A stretch of 64,000 nt of DNA, taken from Synechococcus sp. PCC 7335 (GTDB taxonomy: Bacteria; Cyanobacteriota; Cyanobacteriia; Phormidesmidales; Phormidesmidaceae). Positions 15,577 through 24,680 of the stretch are shown here, one piece after another. The DNA lies in NCBI RefSeq assembly GCF_000155595.1, contig NZ_DS989904.1, positions 3,399,720 through 3,463,719 of the forward strand. The letters are read 5' to 3'. Below the pieces are notes generated by a model. It was not told the origin of the DNA, did not search any database, and saw nothing but the letters and a program-made list of their open reading frames with translations. Position 1 is the first letter of the stretch; the number at the start of each line of letters is the position of its first letter. The translations under genes and the position numbers were made by a program.

Positions 15577-18042
15577 GTGAGGAATGAACATCTACATTGG
15601 AATTCACTGGTTATGCGCGTCTCCCCAACTCTTTTGGCCTGTTTTAGCCTGGTAGCGATTTTGGGCCTTCCAGGTCGTGCCGAGGCTTCTACCCAGGGTA
15701 TTGAAAACGAGATCGCTCAACCCCCCTTGTCAGAAACCTCAACCACGCCTGCGAAGACCTTACATGCTCATCTACTAGATGGTGTTCTTCAGCCCTCGGA
15801 CTCTAAGCTTTTAGCGATTACACCTGCTGCTATATCTAGCGCTTCTACAACGGCAGACCCCCAGCCGGCTCTCAAGCAACTTGAATCGCCAGATCCTATT
15901 AATGATGCTCTACCAGATGCAGATGAGCCTACGCCAGCTGAGCCTATAATCATCTTTGATGAAGATGGCGCCGAGATAGAAGATATTGATATAGACAACG
16001 CTGATGAAGAACCTATCGAAGAAACCGTTGACGAGGCAATTGAAGAGGCTACCGAGGACCCATCGATAGAGTCAGATCCTGAGCCAGACGAACCGTCACC
16101 CCCCTCATTAGAAGATCTACTACAAGGCGTTTCGGAAGAAGCGCCAGCAGCAGAACCAGAAGAATCAGAAGAACCTGTTTCAGAAGAAATACCGGAAGAA
16201 ACGCCAGCAGAAGAACCGGAAGAAACGCCAGCAGCAGAACCAGAAGAAACTGTTCAGGAGGAAACGCGTGTTCTCGTCGCCGAAGTAGATGTCGTTTCTT
16301 CCAATCCACAGCGCCCCCTAAACGCCGAGTTAATTGACGCAGTATACAGTGCGGTTGAAACGGTGCCTGGTCGGACAACCACTCGCAGCCAGCTTCAAGA
16401 AGATATCAATAGCGTCTTCTCTACAGGCTTCTTTTCAAATGTGCAAGCTGAGCCAGAGGATACGCCTCTAGGTGTAAGGGTTACGTTTGCCGTAGAACCA
16501 AACCCCGTCTTAAGTCAGGTTAATGTACGCAATCGTATCGTGCTACCAGATGAGACGATCGATGACATTTTTAGTGACCAGTATGGTCAAATATTGAACC
16601 TCAGGGATTTGCAGAATAGTATTCTTGATCTGAATGATTGGTATCAAGACAATGGTTATGTTCTCGCTCAAGTGACTGCCTCACCTCAGATTTCTGACCA
16701 GGGCGTGGTTACCTTGATCGTCGCCGAGGGCGAAATCGAAGAGATTGCCGTTCGCTATCTCACTTCCGATGGTGAGACTACAGACGAAGAAGGTAACCCT
16801 GTCGATGGTAAGACCAGAGCTTTTATTATCACCCGTGAATTTGAATCAGAGCCTGGCGATGTTTTTCAAGAGGATGCTATTCAGCAGGATATTGCGCAGG
16901 TGTTTGGGCTGGGCATTTTCGAAGATATTCGTCTATCTCTAGATCCAGGCGACGAAGATCCTCGAAAAGTCAAAGTTGTCGTCAACGTCGCTGAGCGGGA
17001 TACCGGCTCAATTGGTGCTTCATTAGGCTTCAATTTGCGTGGCGATCTGTTCGGTCAGCTTAGCTACAACGAAGATAACCTCGGCGGTAATAACCAAAAG
17101 CTGCGGACCGAAGGCCGATTAACCACTCGCGGCGACTTTCTCTTCGATGTGAGCTTTACCGATCCTTGGATTGCGGGCGATCCTTTTAGAACCTCCTACA
17201 CAGTCAGTCTATTCAACCGCCGCGCCACTTCACTAATTTTTGATAACGGCCCAATCGATGTTGATCTGCCTAATGGAGACACGCCCCGACTCAACCGACT
17301 GGGTACAGGGATTAGCTTTAGTCGCCCTTTGGACAACGGACTATCGCTGTCTTTAGGAGGACAGTATGAGCGGGTGGCGATACTAGATAGCGACGGTGAT
17401 GTTTTTGATCAGGACGAACTAGGAAACGAACTTACTGAGAGCGGAACTGGTAGGGATGACCTATTTACGCTGCAGTTTGGAGCTGTTTTAGATCGTCGTA
17501 ACGATCCTGGTTTGCCTACTAGCGGCAATCTTTTCAGAGTCGGAACTGAACAATCCATACCTATTGGCAGCGGTAACGTCTTCTTTAATAAAATTAGGGG
17601 CAGCTACAGTCAGTACGTTCCGCTCAGACTGCTAGGTGGTGATAGTGGCCGTGAAACCATAGCTTTCAATGTTCAAGGTGGCTTAGCCGTAGGAGACTTG
17701 CCGCCATATGAAGAGTTTCCACTTGGTGGCGGCAACTCGGTTCGGGGATTTGAAGAAGGCGGTGTTGGCTCTGGAGAAGCATTCCTATTAGGAACAGTAG
17801 AATACCGTTTTCCACTATTTACTCAATTTTTGAATGGTGCATTGTTTGCAGACTATGGAACAGATTTAGGGTCAGGAAGAGGTGCAAACGATCCGGCTGC
17901 TGTCAGAGGAAAGCCTGGAAGCGGCTTTGGATATGGCGCGGGGGTTCGAGTGCAAACGCCTTTAGGGGCTTTACGGTTGGATTATGGGATAGGCAGTGAG
18001 GGTGATAGTCGCTTTCACTTCGGTTTTGGAGAACGCTTTTAA
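15577..18042 (+). CDS. bamA: Omp85/BamA outer membrane assembly protein
   Basis: Inserts beta-barrel proteins into the outer membrane. From the GTG start at 15577 the N terminus is followed by a signal peptide (MRVSPTLLACFSLVAILGLP and an A-x-A site); ATG 15613 is an equally good start. A long acidic, Pro/Glu-rich region (residues about 60-225, with repeats like PEETPAAEPEE) precedes three POTRA domains (about 228-310, 312-382, 385-475), the cyanobacterial number. The C-terminal barrel contains the VRGF motif at about residue 721-724 (loop 6) and ends in Phe, as required for barrel recognition. 821 residues. It heads the set bamA-lpxC-fabZ-lpxA-lpxB, linking outer membrane protein assembly with lipid A synthesis. 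Confidence 0.92.
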   Translation: MRNEHLHWNSLVMRVSPTLLACFSLVAILGLPGRAEASTQGIENEIAQPPLSETSTTPAKTLHAHLLDGVLQPSDSKLLAITPAAISSASTTADPQPALKQLESPDPINDALPDADEPTPAEPIIIFDEDGAEIEDIDIDNADEEPIEETVDEAIEEATEDPSIESDPEPDEPSPPSLEDLLQGVSEEAPAAEPEESEEPVSEEIPEETPAEEPEETPAAEPEETVQEETRVLVAEVDVVSSNPQRPLNAELIDAVYSAVETVPGRTTTRSQLQEDINSVFSTGFFSNVQAEPEDTPLGVRVTFAVEPNPVLSQVNVRNRIVLPDETIDDIFSDQYGQILNLRDLQNSILDLNDWYQDNGYVLAQVTASPQISDQGVVTLIVAEGEIEEIAVRYLTSDGETTDEEGNPVDGKTRAFIITREFESEPGDVFQEDAIQQDIAQVFGLGIFEDIRLSLDPGDEDPRKVKVVVNVAERDTGSIGASLGFNLRGDLFGQLSYNEDNLGGNNQKLRTEGRLTTRGDFLFDVSFTDPWIAGDPFRTSYTVSLFNRRATSLIFDNGPIDVDLPNGDTPRLNRLGTGISFSRPLDNGLSLSLGGQYERVAILDSDGDVFDQDELGNELTESGTGRDDLFTLQFGAVLDRRNDPGLPTSGNLFRVGTEQSIPIGSGNVFFNKIRGSYSQYVPLRLLGGDSGRETIAFNVQGGLAVGDLPPYEEFPLGGGNSVRGFEEGGVGSGEAFLLGTVEYRFPLFTQFLNGALFADYGTDLGSGRGANDPAAVRGKPGSGFGYGAGVRVQTPLGALRLDYGIGSEGDSRFHFGFGERF

Positions 18043-18044
18043 TA

Positions 18045-19043
18045 TTGAGCTATGTAGATGATCAGGTCTTAGCGTCTCGTACCCCCGTGCCCATGCCTAA
18101 TACAAACGCTCAGAAAGTATCTCAGGACAAAGTAATCTCTCAGAACAAAGTGATCTCCCAGAACTTAGTGGCGCAAAGTCTAGCAGCTCGCATAGAAGCA
18201 GACCAAGACTCAAAGCAGCAAACATTGAGTTCGTCTGTTTCTATCGAAGGGGTAGGCTTGCATCTAGGTCAACAAACCACAGTCAAGCTATCACCAGCAG
18301 AGCCGAACGCTGGCCGATATTTTGTCAGGACTGATATCGCAGAGGATCTTCCGGTTGCTGCCACGGTTGGTAACGTGATACAGACCCAACTTTCTACAGA
18401 GCTAGGGGTCAATAGCAGCACCGTACGGACAGTTGAACATTTGCTGTCGACGTTAGCTGCACTAGATATTGACAACGTTCGCATAGAGATAGATGGACCG
18501 GAGCTGCCCTTGCTAGACGGCTCTGCCAAGAACTGGGTTGAGGCGATCGCCGCTATCCCTATCCAAGCTCAATCTGCTCAGCGACAGGTGCGATCGCCGC
18601 TTAGCCAACCTATCTTTGTTCAATCGGAAGATGCTTGGGTTGCTGCCTTTCCTAGCCATGAGCTACGTTTCACCTACGGTATAGACTTTGAGCTTGCCGC
18701 GATTGGCAACCAGTGGCATAGCTGGAGCAAGGCTGCTGGAGGTTTTGCCAGTGATATTGCCCCTGCTCGCACCTTTGGCCTAGCCCACCAGATCGAATAC
18801 TTACGACAGCAAGGTCTGATAAAAGGCGGAACTCTAGATAACGCCTTAGTCTGTGGTGAGAAGGGTTGGTTAAATCCGCCGCTACGGTTTGAAAACGAAC
18901 CGGCTCGTCATAAGTTATTAGATCTGATAGGAGATTTAGCCCTGCTAGGAGATATTCCGACGGCTCACTATGTGGCCTATAAAGCAAGTCATAGTCTGCA
19001 TGTAGAACTCGCTAGGCAACTAGAGACTAGCTACTTGTTGTAG
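18045..19043 (+). CDS. lpxC: UDP-3-O-acyl-N-acetylglucosamine deacetylase
   Basis: Zinc deacetylase, the committed step of lipid A synthesis. The catalytic part starts at about residue 60 (SVSIEGVGLHLGQQTTVKLSP); the zinc and catalytic segments are STVRTVEHLLSTLAALDIDN, IDGPELPLLDGSA, RTFGLAHQIEYLRQQGLIKG and RHKLLDLIGDLALLG with the second zinc His and the Asp. The first 60 residues are an extension with a short repeat (SQDKVISQNKVISQN), not found in the core enzyme. The frame opens with TTG at 18045, only two bases after the bamA stop; ATG at 18093 is an alternative start. Translational coupling to bamA is likely. Confidence 0.92.
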   Translation: MSYVDDQVLASRTPVPMPNTNAQKVSQDKVISQNKVISQNLVAQSLAARIEADQDSKQQTLSSSVSIEGVGLHLGQQTTVKLSPAEPNAGRYFVRTDIAEDLPVAATVGNVIQTQLSTELGVNSSTVRTVEHLLSTLAALDIDNVRIEIDGPELPLLDGSAKNWVEAIAAIPIQAQSAQRQVRSPLSQPIFVQSEDAWVAAFPSHELRFTYGIDFELAAIGNQWHSWSKAAGGFASDIAPARTFGLAHQIEYLRQQGLIKGGTLDNALVCGEKGWLNPPLRFENEPARHKLLDLIGDLALLGDIPTAHYVAYKASHSLHVELARQLETSYLL

Positions 19044-19130
19044 CGCTTGGCTCCGTCTAGTGGCAGAATCGTTGAGGGCTTTAACAAGCTTCGCTATGCT
19101 TTTAGCTTTTGTCTTACGATTTGATGCCTT

Positions 19131-19679
19131 ATGCCAACTAGTGCCCCTGCTTCCACCTCAGCAACCCCGCCGGCTGCTGCTAGTAGTCGCCATAACGACT
19201 CGCAAAACAATCCCAGCAAGGAGAATAGTACCGCCAGCAGCGAAAAAAAGACCTTCACGCTTGAAGAAATTCAGCAGCTATTACCTCACCGCTACCCATT
19301 TGCCCTGATTGATCGCATCATCGATTACACGCCAGGCGAAAGTGCAGTTGGCCTGAAGAACGTCACCTTCAATGAACCTCACTTTCAAGGACACTTTCCT
19401 AACAGACCGCTAATGCCGGGTGTGCTCATTGTTGAAGCTATGGCTCAAGTAGGCGGTATTGTCCTTAGCCAGATGCCTGGTGTAGACGACCGCCTTTGTG
19501 TTTTTGCGGGTATTGACAAAGTCAAGTTCCGTCGTCCGGTGGTGCCAGGTGACCAGCTGATCATCACCACTACTTTGCTGGCGCTAAAGGCGAAGCGATT
19601 TGGCAAAATGAAGTCAGTAGCCAAAGTGGATGGGCAGCTTGCTTGTGAAGGCACACTGATGTTCTCGATCCTTGACTGA
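19131..19679 (+). CDS. fabZ: 3-hydroxyacyl-[acyl-carrier-protein] dehydratase FabZ
   Basis: Dehydrates 3-hydroxyacyl-ACP in fatty acid elongation; it competes with LpxA for hydroxyacyl-ACP, which explains the neighbours. Hot-dog fold enzyme: [14 protein letters not shown] with the catalytic His, [20 protein letters not shown] with the catalytic Glu, and [14 protein letters not shown]. 182 residues; the first 40 are a low-complexity Ala/Ser/Asn-rich extension, whereas typical FabZ is about 145-150 residues. No better start exists within the extension, and the ATG at 19131 is used. Confidence 0.93.
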   Translation: MPTSAPASTSATPPAAASSRHNDSQNNPSKENSTASSEKKTFTLEEIQQLLPHRYPFALIDRIIDYTPGESAVGLKNVTFNEPHFQGHFPNRPLMPGVLIVEAMAQVGGIVLSQMPGVDDRLCVFAGIDKVKFRRPVVPGDQLIITTTLLALKAKRFGKMKSVAKVDGQLACEGTLMFSILD

Positions 19680-19745
19680 GTTTAGATTTTGGATTTTCCT
19701 ATGTGCTCTACTCGTTTGGCGGCTTTGCTGGAGGCATGGCTTTAG

Positions 19746-20558
19746 ATGGCTACTTTGATTCATCCGACGGCGGTTATCCATCCTGATGCTCAAATTCATG
19801 CCAGTGTCAGCGTTGGTCCCTACGCTGTCATCGGAGAAAAAGTCTCAGTCGGCGCTCAGACGGTGATCGGCGCTCATGCCGTGATTGAAGGCTATACCAA
19901 AATAGGCGATCGCAATCGCATTTTCCCACATGCGGCCATCGGCCTAGAGCCCCAAGATCTAAAATATGATGGTTCCGTCAGCCTAGTAGATATTGGTGAT
20001 GACAACGCCATTCGCGAATGTGTCACTATCAATCGCCCTACACGTCTTGGGGAAGTGACGCGGCTGGGTAATCACAATCTAGTTATGGCCTATGCCCATG
20101 TCGCCCATAACTGCGAGCTAGGCGATCATGTCATCATTGCAAACTCGGTGGCCTTAGCGGGTCATGTCAAAATAGAATCTCATGCTCGCATTAGTGGGCT
20201 TGTGGGCGTTCATCAGTTTGTCCATATCGGTCGCTATGCCATGATTGGGGGCATGAGCCGGATAGAAAGGGATGTACCGCCTTATACGATGGTCGAAGGC
20301 AACCCTTCGCGAGTACGTGGGCTCAATCAAGTTTTACTTCGACGCTCCGGTATTGCTGATGAGAACGATGGACAAATATATAAAGGACTGACGCAGGCTT
20401 TCCGTATTTTGTATCGTTCGGGGCTGACTCTTGAAGAAGCTATCAGCAAGTTAGAAACCCTTTGTGATAACGAGCGCGTTCGGCACCTATACGAGTTTTT
20501 GCAAGCCTCGGCCCACGGTGAAGGTAGGCGTGGCCCTGTCCCCGGACGAAAACATTAA
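19746..20558 (+). CDS. lpxA: UDP-N-acetylglucosamine acyltransferase
   Basis: First enzyme of lipid A synthesis: moves a hydroxyacyl chain from ACP to UDP-GlcNAc. 270 residues, normal. The left-handed beta-helix hexapeptide repeats start at once (LIHPTAVIHPDAQIHASVSV) and run to about residue 190; the catalytic His lies in AYAHVAHNCELGDHVI. The C-terminal helical domain (GLTQAFRILYRSGLTLEEAI) completes the trimeric enzyme. Start ATG at 19746; 66 bases after fabZ. Confidence 0.95.
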   Translation: MATLIHPTAVIHPDAQIHASVSVGPYAVIGEKVSVGAQTVIGAHAVIEGYTKIGDRNRIFPHAAIGLEPQDLKYDGSVSLVDIGDDNAIRECVTINRPTRLGEVTRLGNHNLVMAYAHVAHNCELGDHVIIANSVALAGHVKIESHARISGLVGVHQFVHIGRYAMIGGMSRIERDVPPYTMVEGNPSRVRGLNQVLLRRSGIADENDGQIYKGLTQAFRILYRSGLTLEEAISKLETLCDNERVRHLYEFLQASAHGEGRRGPVPGRKH

Positions 20559-20589
20559 CTATTAGAATTAACTATTGGAATTGTGAGCA

Positions 20590-21771
20590 TTGATAGTCAG
20601 CAGTTTGCAAGCGCCTAAGAAGATATTTATTCATACCGGAGAAGTCTCAGGTGACTTGCAAGGTGGCTTGTTAGTCAAAGCGCTGCATCGGCAGGCCAAA
20701 AAGCGGGGAATCCATATTGAGATTACTGGGGTAGGCGGACACCAGATGGAGGCTGCTGGGACCACTATCTTAATTAATACATTAAAACTTAGCGCCATTG
20801 GTCTTTTAGAAGCACTGCCTTACTACCTACAGGGACGCGGCTTGCAAAAGCAGGTAGAACAATACCTCTTACAGCATCCACCTGATTTGATGGTGCTGTT
20901 AGACTACAAGGGTCCAAACTTAGCGGTGGGCAAGTTTGTTCGAAAGCAGCTGCCCGATGTGTCGATGGTTTACTATATCGCACCGCAAGAGTGGGTTTTT
21001 TCTACCCCTAGCACTCAAGCAATTGTCAATGTCTGTGATAAGCTGCTTGCAATTTTTCCCGAAGAAGCTACTTACTATCAGCAAGCCGGCGCAAATGTAG
21101 AGTGGGTTGGTCACCCGCTAGTTGATATTTTGGCAGATCCCATTACAAAGGCCGAAGCTCGCATAGCCTTAGGGATTGGCGAAGATGCTCAGATAGTGAC
21201 GCTGCTACCAGCTTCTCGTCAGCAGGAGCTACGCTATATTATGCCGGTTATGTTTGAAGCGGCGGCGCTTATACAGAGCCAGCAGCCGAGTGTGAGTTTT
21301 TTAATCCCGATATCGCTGCCGGATTTTAGAGATGAGATAGCACTTGCGGCTAAGGGCTTCGATTTAAACGCGCGTTTGGTTGATAAAGCTGATGGTCAGC
21401 GGGCGATCGCTGCAGCGGACGTGGTTATTAACAAATCAGGCACTGCCAACTTAGAAGTTGCGCTGCTAAATGTCCCTCAAGTGGTTATGTATCGCCTTAG
21501 CAATCTGACGGCGATAGTTGCTAAGTATATTGTTCGCTTCACTGGAGACTACGTTTCACCTGTCAATCTGATGGAAAATCAGTCGATTGTACCCGAGTTT
21601 TTGCAGTGGTCAGCTACGCCAAAGGCTGTTGGTGAAGCAGCCTTAGCGCTTCTGGTAGACAACCACAAGCGAATGCAAATGATCGAGGGCTACGCACAGA
21701 TGAAGCAAGCGATGGGCAAACCTGGTGTGTGTGATCGAGCTGCTAACGAAATTTTGGATATGCTGCCTTAG
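20590..21771 (+). CDS. lpxB: lipid-A-disaccharide synthase
   Basis: GT19 enzyme that joins UDP-diacylglucosamine and lipid X into the lipid A disaccharide at the inner membrane. Family motifs: IFIHTGEVSGDLQGGLLVKA at the N terminus, GVGGHQMEAAG, LLDYKGPNLAV, VYYIAPQEWVFS, EWVGHPLVD, and LLPASRQQELRYIMPV, with NKSGTANLEVALLNVPQVV near the C terminus. 393 residues, normal length. The best start is TTG at 20590; no ATG occurs before the conserved region. The gene lies 31 bases after lpxA and ends the lipid A set. Confidence 0.93.
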   Translation: MIVSSLQAPKKIFIHTGEVSGDLQGGLLVKALHRQAKKRGIHIEITGVGGHQMEAAGTTILINTLKLSAIGLLEALPYYLQGRGLQKQVEQYLLQHPPDLMVLLDYKGPNLAVGKFVRKQLPDVSMVYYIAPQEWVFSTPSTQAIVNVCDKLLAIFPEEATYYQQAGANVEWVGHPLVDILADPITKAEARIALGIGEDAQIVTLLPASRQQELRYIMPVMFEAAALIQSQQPSVSFLIPISLPDFRDEIALAAKGFDLNARLVDKADGQRAIAAADVVINKSGTANLEVALLNVPQVVMYRLSNLTAIVAKYIVRFTGDYVSPVNLMENQSIVPEFLQWSATPKAVGEAALALLVDNHKRMQMIEGYAQMKQAMGKPGVCDRAANEILDMLP

Positions 21772-21895
21772 CCGCAGTGAACCAAGCACCGCGATGGACT
21801 ACACTAGGTCAGAAAATATGGCTGAGCAGCAAGAAAACTGTAGGGTAGTGATAAGAGCACTGCGCTAAAGCAAGTGGAGTGGTTAGGAGGCGAGC

Positions 21896-22630
21896 GTGGA
21901 ATTCTCGGAATTATTTAGACAGGGTGGGATTGCCATGTGGCCCCTGCTCTTTTTATCTATTTTGGCCCTTGGCACCATTATGGAGCGCATCTGGTTTTGG
22001 TCTAGAATCCTAACTCGTGAAAGGGAAGTGGCGGGCCGTGTCTTAGAATCGGCCCGTCGAGAATGGACCAACGCCACACAGATTGCCCAGGCGGCTAGTC
22101 GTCTGCCTATGGGCCGCTTTCTGTTTGCTGCGCTTAAGCTGAAAGATCCCGCTCCAGAAGTGTTTAAGCTAGCGCTTGAAACCTCTGCGAATGAAGAACT
22201 TGCTAGTATGCGCCGAGGTGAAAAAGTCCTTGAGGCTGTGATTGCGATCGCCCCGTTGCTTGGTTTATTGGGCACCGTTGTTGGTCTGATTAACTCTTTG
22301 GGATCTATCGATCTCAACGCGCTAGGTGTCGGAGATGCTACTGCCGGGACTGCCCTCGGCATTGGTGAAGCCTTAATCAGCACTGCGGCTGGATTAATCA
22401 TTGCCATCATTAGCCTGGCTTTCTATCGTCTGTTTCAAGGCTTTGTCTTCGGGCAGGCAAAAGTATTTCAGCTATCTGGCAATGAACTAGAGCTGCTCTA
22501 TCGACAAGCTTGGGCCTATACTGATGGCCGACCTAGTTCGCTGAGCGAGAATCTATCTGGTCTACCGCCCTCTCCTACCGTCGATCTGCCCGAGCCTCCT
22601 CCTTCGCAGACAGCACCTCCTACTTTTTAA
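21896..22630 (+). CDS. exbB: ExbB/TolQ/MotA-type proton channel protein
   Basis: Inner membrane protein that with ExbD uses the proton gradient to power outer membrane transport or envelope processes. Three membrane segments: PLLFLSILALGTIMERIWF near the N terminus, IAPLLGLLGTVVGLINSLG, and GEALISTAAGLIIAIISLAF. A cytoplasmic domain lies between the first two, as usual, and the tail is Pro-rich. 244 residues. GTG start at 21896 preceded by an AGGAGGCGAGC stretch, a good ribosome binding site. It is followed by exbD. No tonB gene is seen in the window, so the driven partner is unknown. Confidence 0.88.
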   Translation: MEFSELFRQGGIAMWPLLFLSILALGTIMERIWFWSRILTREREVAGRVLESARREWTNATQIAQAASRLPMGRFLFAALKLKDPAPEVFKLALETSANEELASMRRGEKVLEAVIAIAPLLGLLGTVVGLINSLGSIDLNALGVGDATAGTALGIGEALISTAAGLIIAIISLAFYRLFQGFVFGQAKVFQLSGNELELLYRQAWAYTDGRPSSLSENLSGLPPSPTVDLPEPPPSQTAPPTF

Positions 22631-22708
22631 AACTGTTCAAAACTGTCTATTAGAACTCAGTTCAGCCATCTTGTTTAAAACTTCTAACTTCTAGAAGTTT
22701 CCTATCCT

Positions 22709-23332
22709 ATGAAAGTCGACTTTAACAATCGCGAGTCAGATGTGCAGATCAATATTCTGCCGATGATTGATGTGATTTTCTGCATCCTCACCTTCTTCGT
22801 CTTGGCGGCTGTGGGTCTTACTCGCCAACAAGTGATCGATTTGACGCTTCCTTCAGTTGATAATAGCGTCCCGATTGCGGGCACCAGTAGCGATCGCCTG
22901 TACGTTAGCATCGACAGCATTGGACAGATTTATATTGATGCGACTCCTGTGCAGCTTCAAGATCTCTACAGCAGTCTATTGGAGCATCAGCGAAGCGCTC
23001 CTACGGGTACTATTGTTCTATTCGCTTCTAGCAGCGCTCGCTACGAATCTGTGATCAAAGTCCTTGATCTGCTACGTTCCGTCGGCGGCGATCGCGTGGC
23101 CCTAGCTACCCTGCCTAACGATGCCTCTCTCGATCCAACCCAGGGTAGAGATCCTAACAATCCTTTAGGCGTCCCTACTCCGCAGACACCCACCAATAAC
23201 CCGAATCAGCTACCTGAGACTGTCCCGAACACACCTGGTATTGGCGACGATATCCAGATCATTCCCGATCCTACCGCCCCTGTTCCTGGTAGCGATCTTC
23301 CGCCTATTACTCCTGAGTCAGCCAATCCTTAG
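22709..23332 (+). CDS. exbD: ExbD/TolR-type energy transducer component
   Basis: Partner of ExbB. A single membrane segment (INILPMIDVIFCILTFFVLA) near residue 13 carries the conserved Asp that binds the proton. The periplasmic domain follows (DRLYVSIDSIGQIYIDATPV and YESVIKVLDLLRSVG). The last 60 residues are rich in Pro, Asn and Asp (PNNPLGVPTPQTPTNNPNQL), longer than in the E. coli protein. 207 residues. It lies 78 bases after exbB; an operon is likely. Confidence 0.88.
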   Translation: MKVDFNNRESDVQINILPMIDVIFCILTFFVLAAVGLTRQQVIDLTLPSVDNSVPIAGTSSDRLYVSIDSIGQIYIDATPVQLQDLYSSLLEHQRSAPTGTIVLFASSSARYESVIKVLDLLRSVGGDRVALATLPNDASLDPTQGRDPNNPLGVPTPQTPTNNPNQLPETVPNTPGIGDDIQIIPDPTAPVPGSDLPPITPESANP

Positions 23333-23419
23333 GCTGTCCATCTTCAGGTTATAGACGAGTTCTGCACTCGCTATTATCCACCGTCCACTTTTTTATCGCT
23401 CATCATCTATCCCTTTGCT

Positions 23420-23938
23420 ATGAAGCACACGCTTTCTGTTCTAGTCGAAGACGAATCAGGTGTTCTGACTCGTATTGCTGGTTTATTTGCCCGGCGCGGT
23501 TTCAATATCGAGAGCCTAGCGGTAGGCCCGGCTGAGGAGGCAGGCATTTCTCGGATCACGATGGTTGTCCCTGGTGACGATCTTGTGATTGAGCAGCTTG
23601 CTAAGCAGTTATATAAGCTAATCAATGTGCTAAAGGTTCAAGATATCACTGAGACGCCAAGCGTTGAGCGAGAGCTGATGCTGATCAAGGTGAACGCAAA
23701 TAGCGAAAACCGAGCAGAAGTAGTCGGCTTGGCTCAGATATTTAGAGCGCGCGTTGTCGACGTTTCTAAAGAGTCGGTAACACTAGAGGTCGTGGGCGAT
23801 CCGGGTAAGCTCGTTGCCATCGAACAAATGCTAAAGCCCTTTGGCGTTCAAGAGATTGCTCGAACTGGGAAAATTGCACTGATTCGCGAATCTGGCGTTA
23901 ATACAGAATATCTGAAGTCATTAGAGAGCAAACTCTAA
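23420..23938 (+). CDS. ilvN: acetolactate synthase small (regulatory) subunit
   Basis: Regulatory subunit of acetohydroxyacid synthase, which gives feedback inhibition by valine in branched-chain amino acid synthesis. The ACT domain is at the N terminus ([35 protein letters not shown] and [12 protein letters not shown]). The C-terminal domain begins at [19 protein letters not shown]. 172 residues, typical. ATG at 23420. The large subunit gene is not in the window. Confidence 0.95.
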   Translation: MKHTLSVLVEDESGVLTRIAGLFARRGFNIESLAVGPAEEAGISRITMVVPGDDLVIEQLAKQLYKLINVLKVQDITETPSVERELMLIKVNANSENRAEVVGLAQIFRARVVDVSKESVTLEVVGDPGKLVAIEQMLKPFGVQEIARTGKIALIRESGVNTEYLKSLESKL

Positions 23939-23990
23939 GTCGCGAAAAGAAGGTAGCTTTTAGAGAGTAAACGACTGGCAAAGCGCATCT

Positions 23991-24680
23991 ATGCTTCAAA
24001 TATCTACGCAGACGACTGATGCGGCAGAGACAAAACAGACCATTACCGAGATTGCAGAGCGTAGAGCGGCTTTGATTACGTTTGTCGATCGGCAGGGACT
24101 GCCGTTTAGCTGGGTTCAAATCGCCAAGGCTTTAATTGAAGAAGCTGCCTTTAGGGAGCTGTGGAACCAGTGCTGGGGTTCACTCGATTTCGATTTCGAA
24201 TGGAAGCCTGTCCCTATCCATCCTTATACTGCGCAGAGCCACCCTTTCTTTGCGATCGCCTTCCCTGCAACCTTTCGCCCCGCCGATCCAACAGATTTCC
24301 AGCCCTATCTACAGGCACTAGCTCCTAACGAGGAAACTGCTCTATTTTCAAACTTCTCAGGCGACGCTCAGCTATTGACCCCTAAACCAACCGGTGATTA
24401 TGGTCATATTGCGGCTTTTTGTAGAACTGCAGAAGCGTCATTGCAGCACGCACTTTGGCAGCGGGTTGGCGAACTTTGCACGGAGGCGATCGCTGAGCAA
24501 AAATCAGTGTGGTGTAACACGCACGGTCATGGCGTACCTTGGCTACACGTTCGCTTCGATAGTCGGTTGAAATATGCGTCCTTTCCCCCTAGAGGCAGCA
24601 TCAGCGCTAATAGTCAGGCTATTTGGTATCAGCAGATCTACCAGCCTGTCTTAGGAATTGAGGAGTCCGATGAAGCGTGA
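23991..24680 (+). CDS. conserved cyanobacterial protein of unknown function
   Basis: 229 residues, no signal peptide or membrane segment. The C-terminal part SVWCNTHGHGVPWLHVRFDS with RLKYASFP resembles the end of proteins grouped as DUF6940, in which a G-V-x-W-L-H-V-R-x-D motif recurs, preceded by a helix such as LQHALWQRVGEL; I recall this pattern but cannot check it. No reaction is known. Its stop overlaps the start of the next gene by four bases (24677-24680), so the two are translationally coupled. Confidence 0.6.
   Translation: MLQISTQTTDAAETKQTITEIAERRAALITFVDRQGLPFSWVQIAKALIEEAAFRELWNQCWGSLDFDFEWKPVPIHPYTAQSHPFFAIAFPATFRPADPTDFQPYLQALAPNEETALFSNFSGDAQLLTPKPTGDYGHIAAFCRTAEASLQHALWQRVGELCTEAIAEQKSVWCNTHGHGVPWLHVRFDSRLKYASFPPRGSISANSQAIWYQQIYQPVLGIEESDEA

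Noticed and set aside
16049-16378. 109-codon minus-strand frame opposite the bamA acidic repeat
   Set aside because: Leu/Pro-rich repeat is the complement of the Glu/Pro repeat of BamA; a composition artefact.
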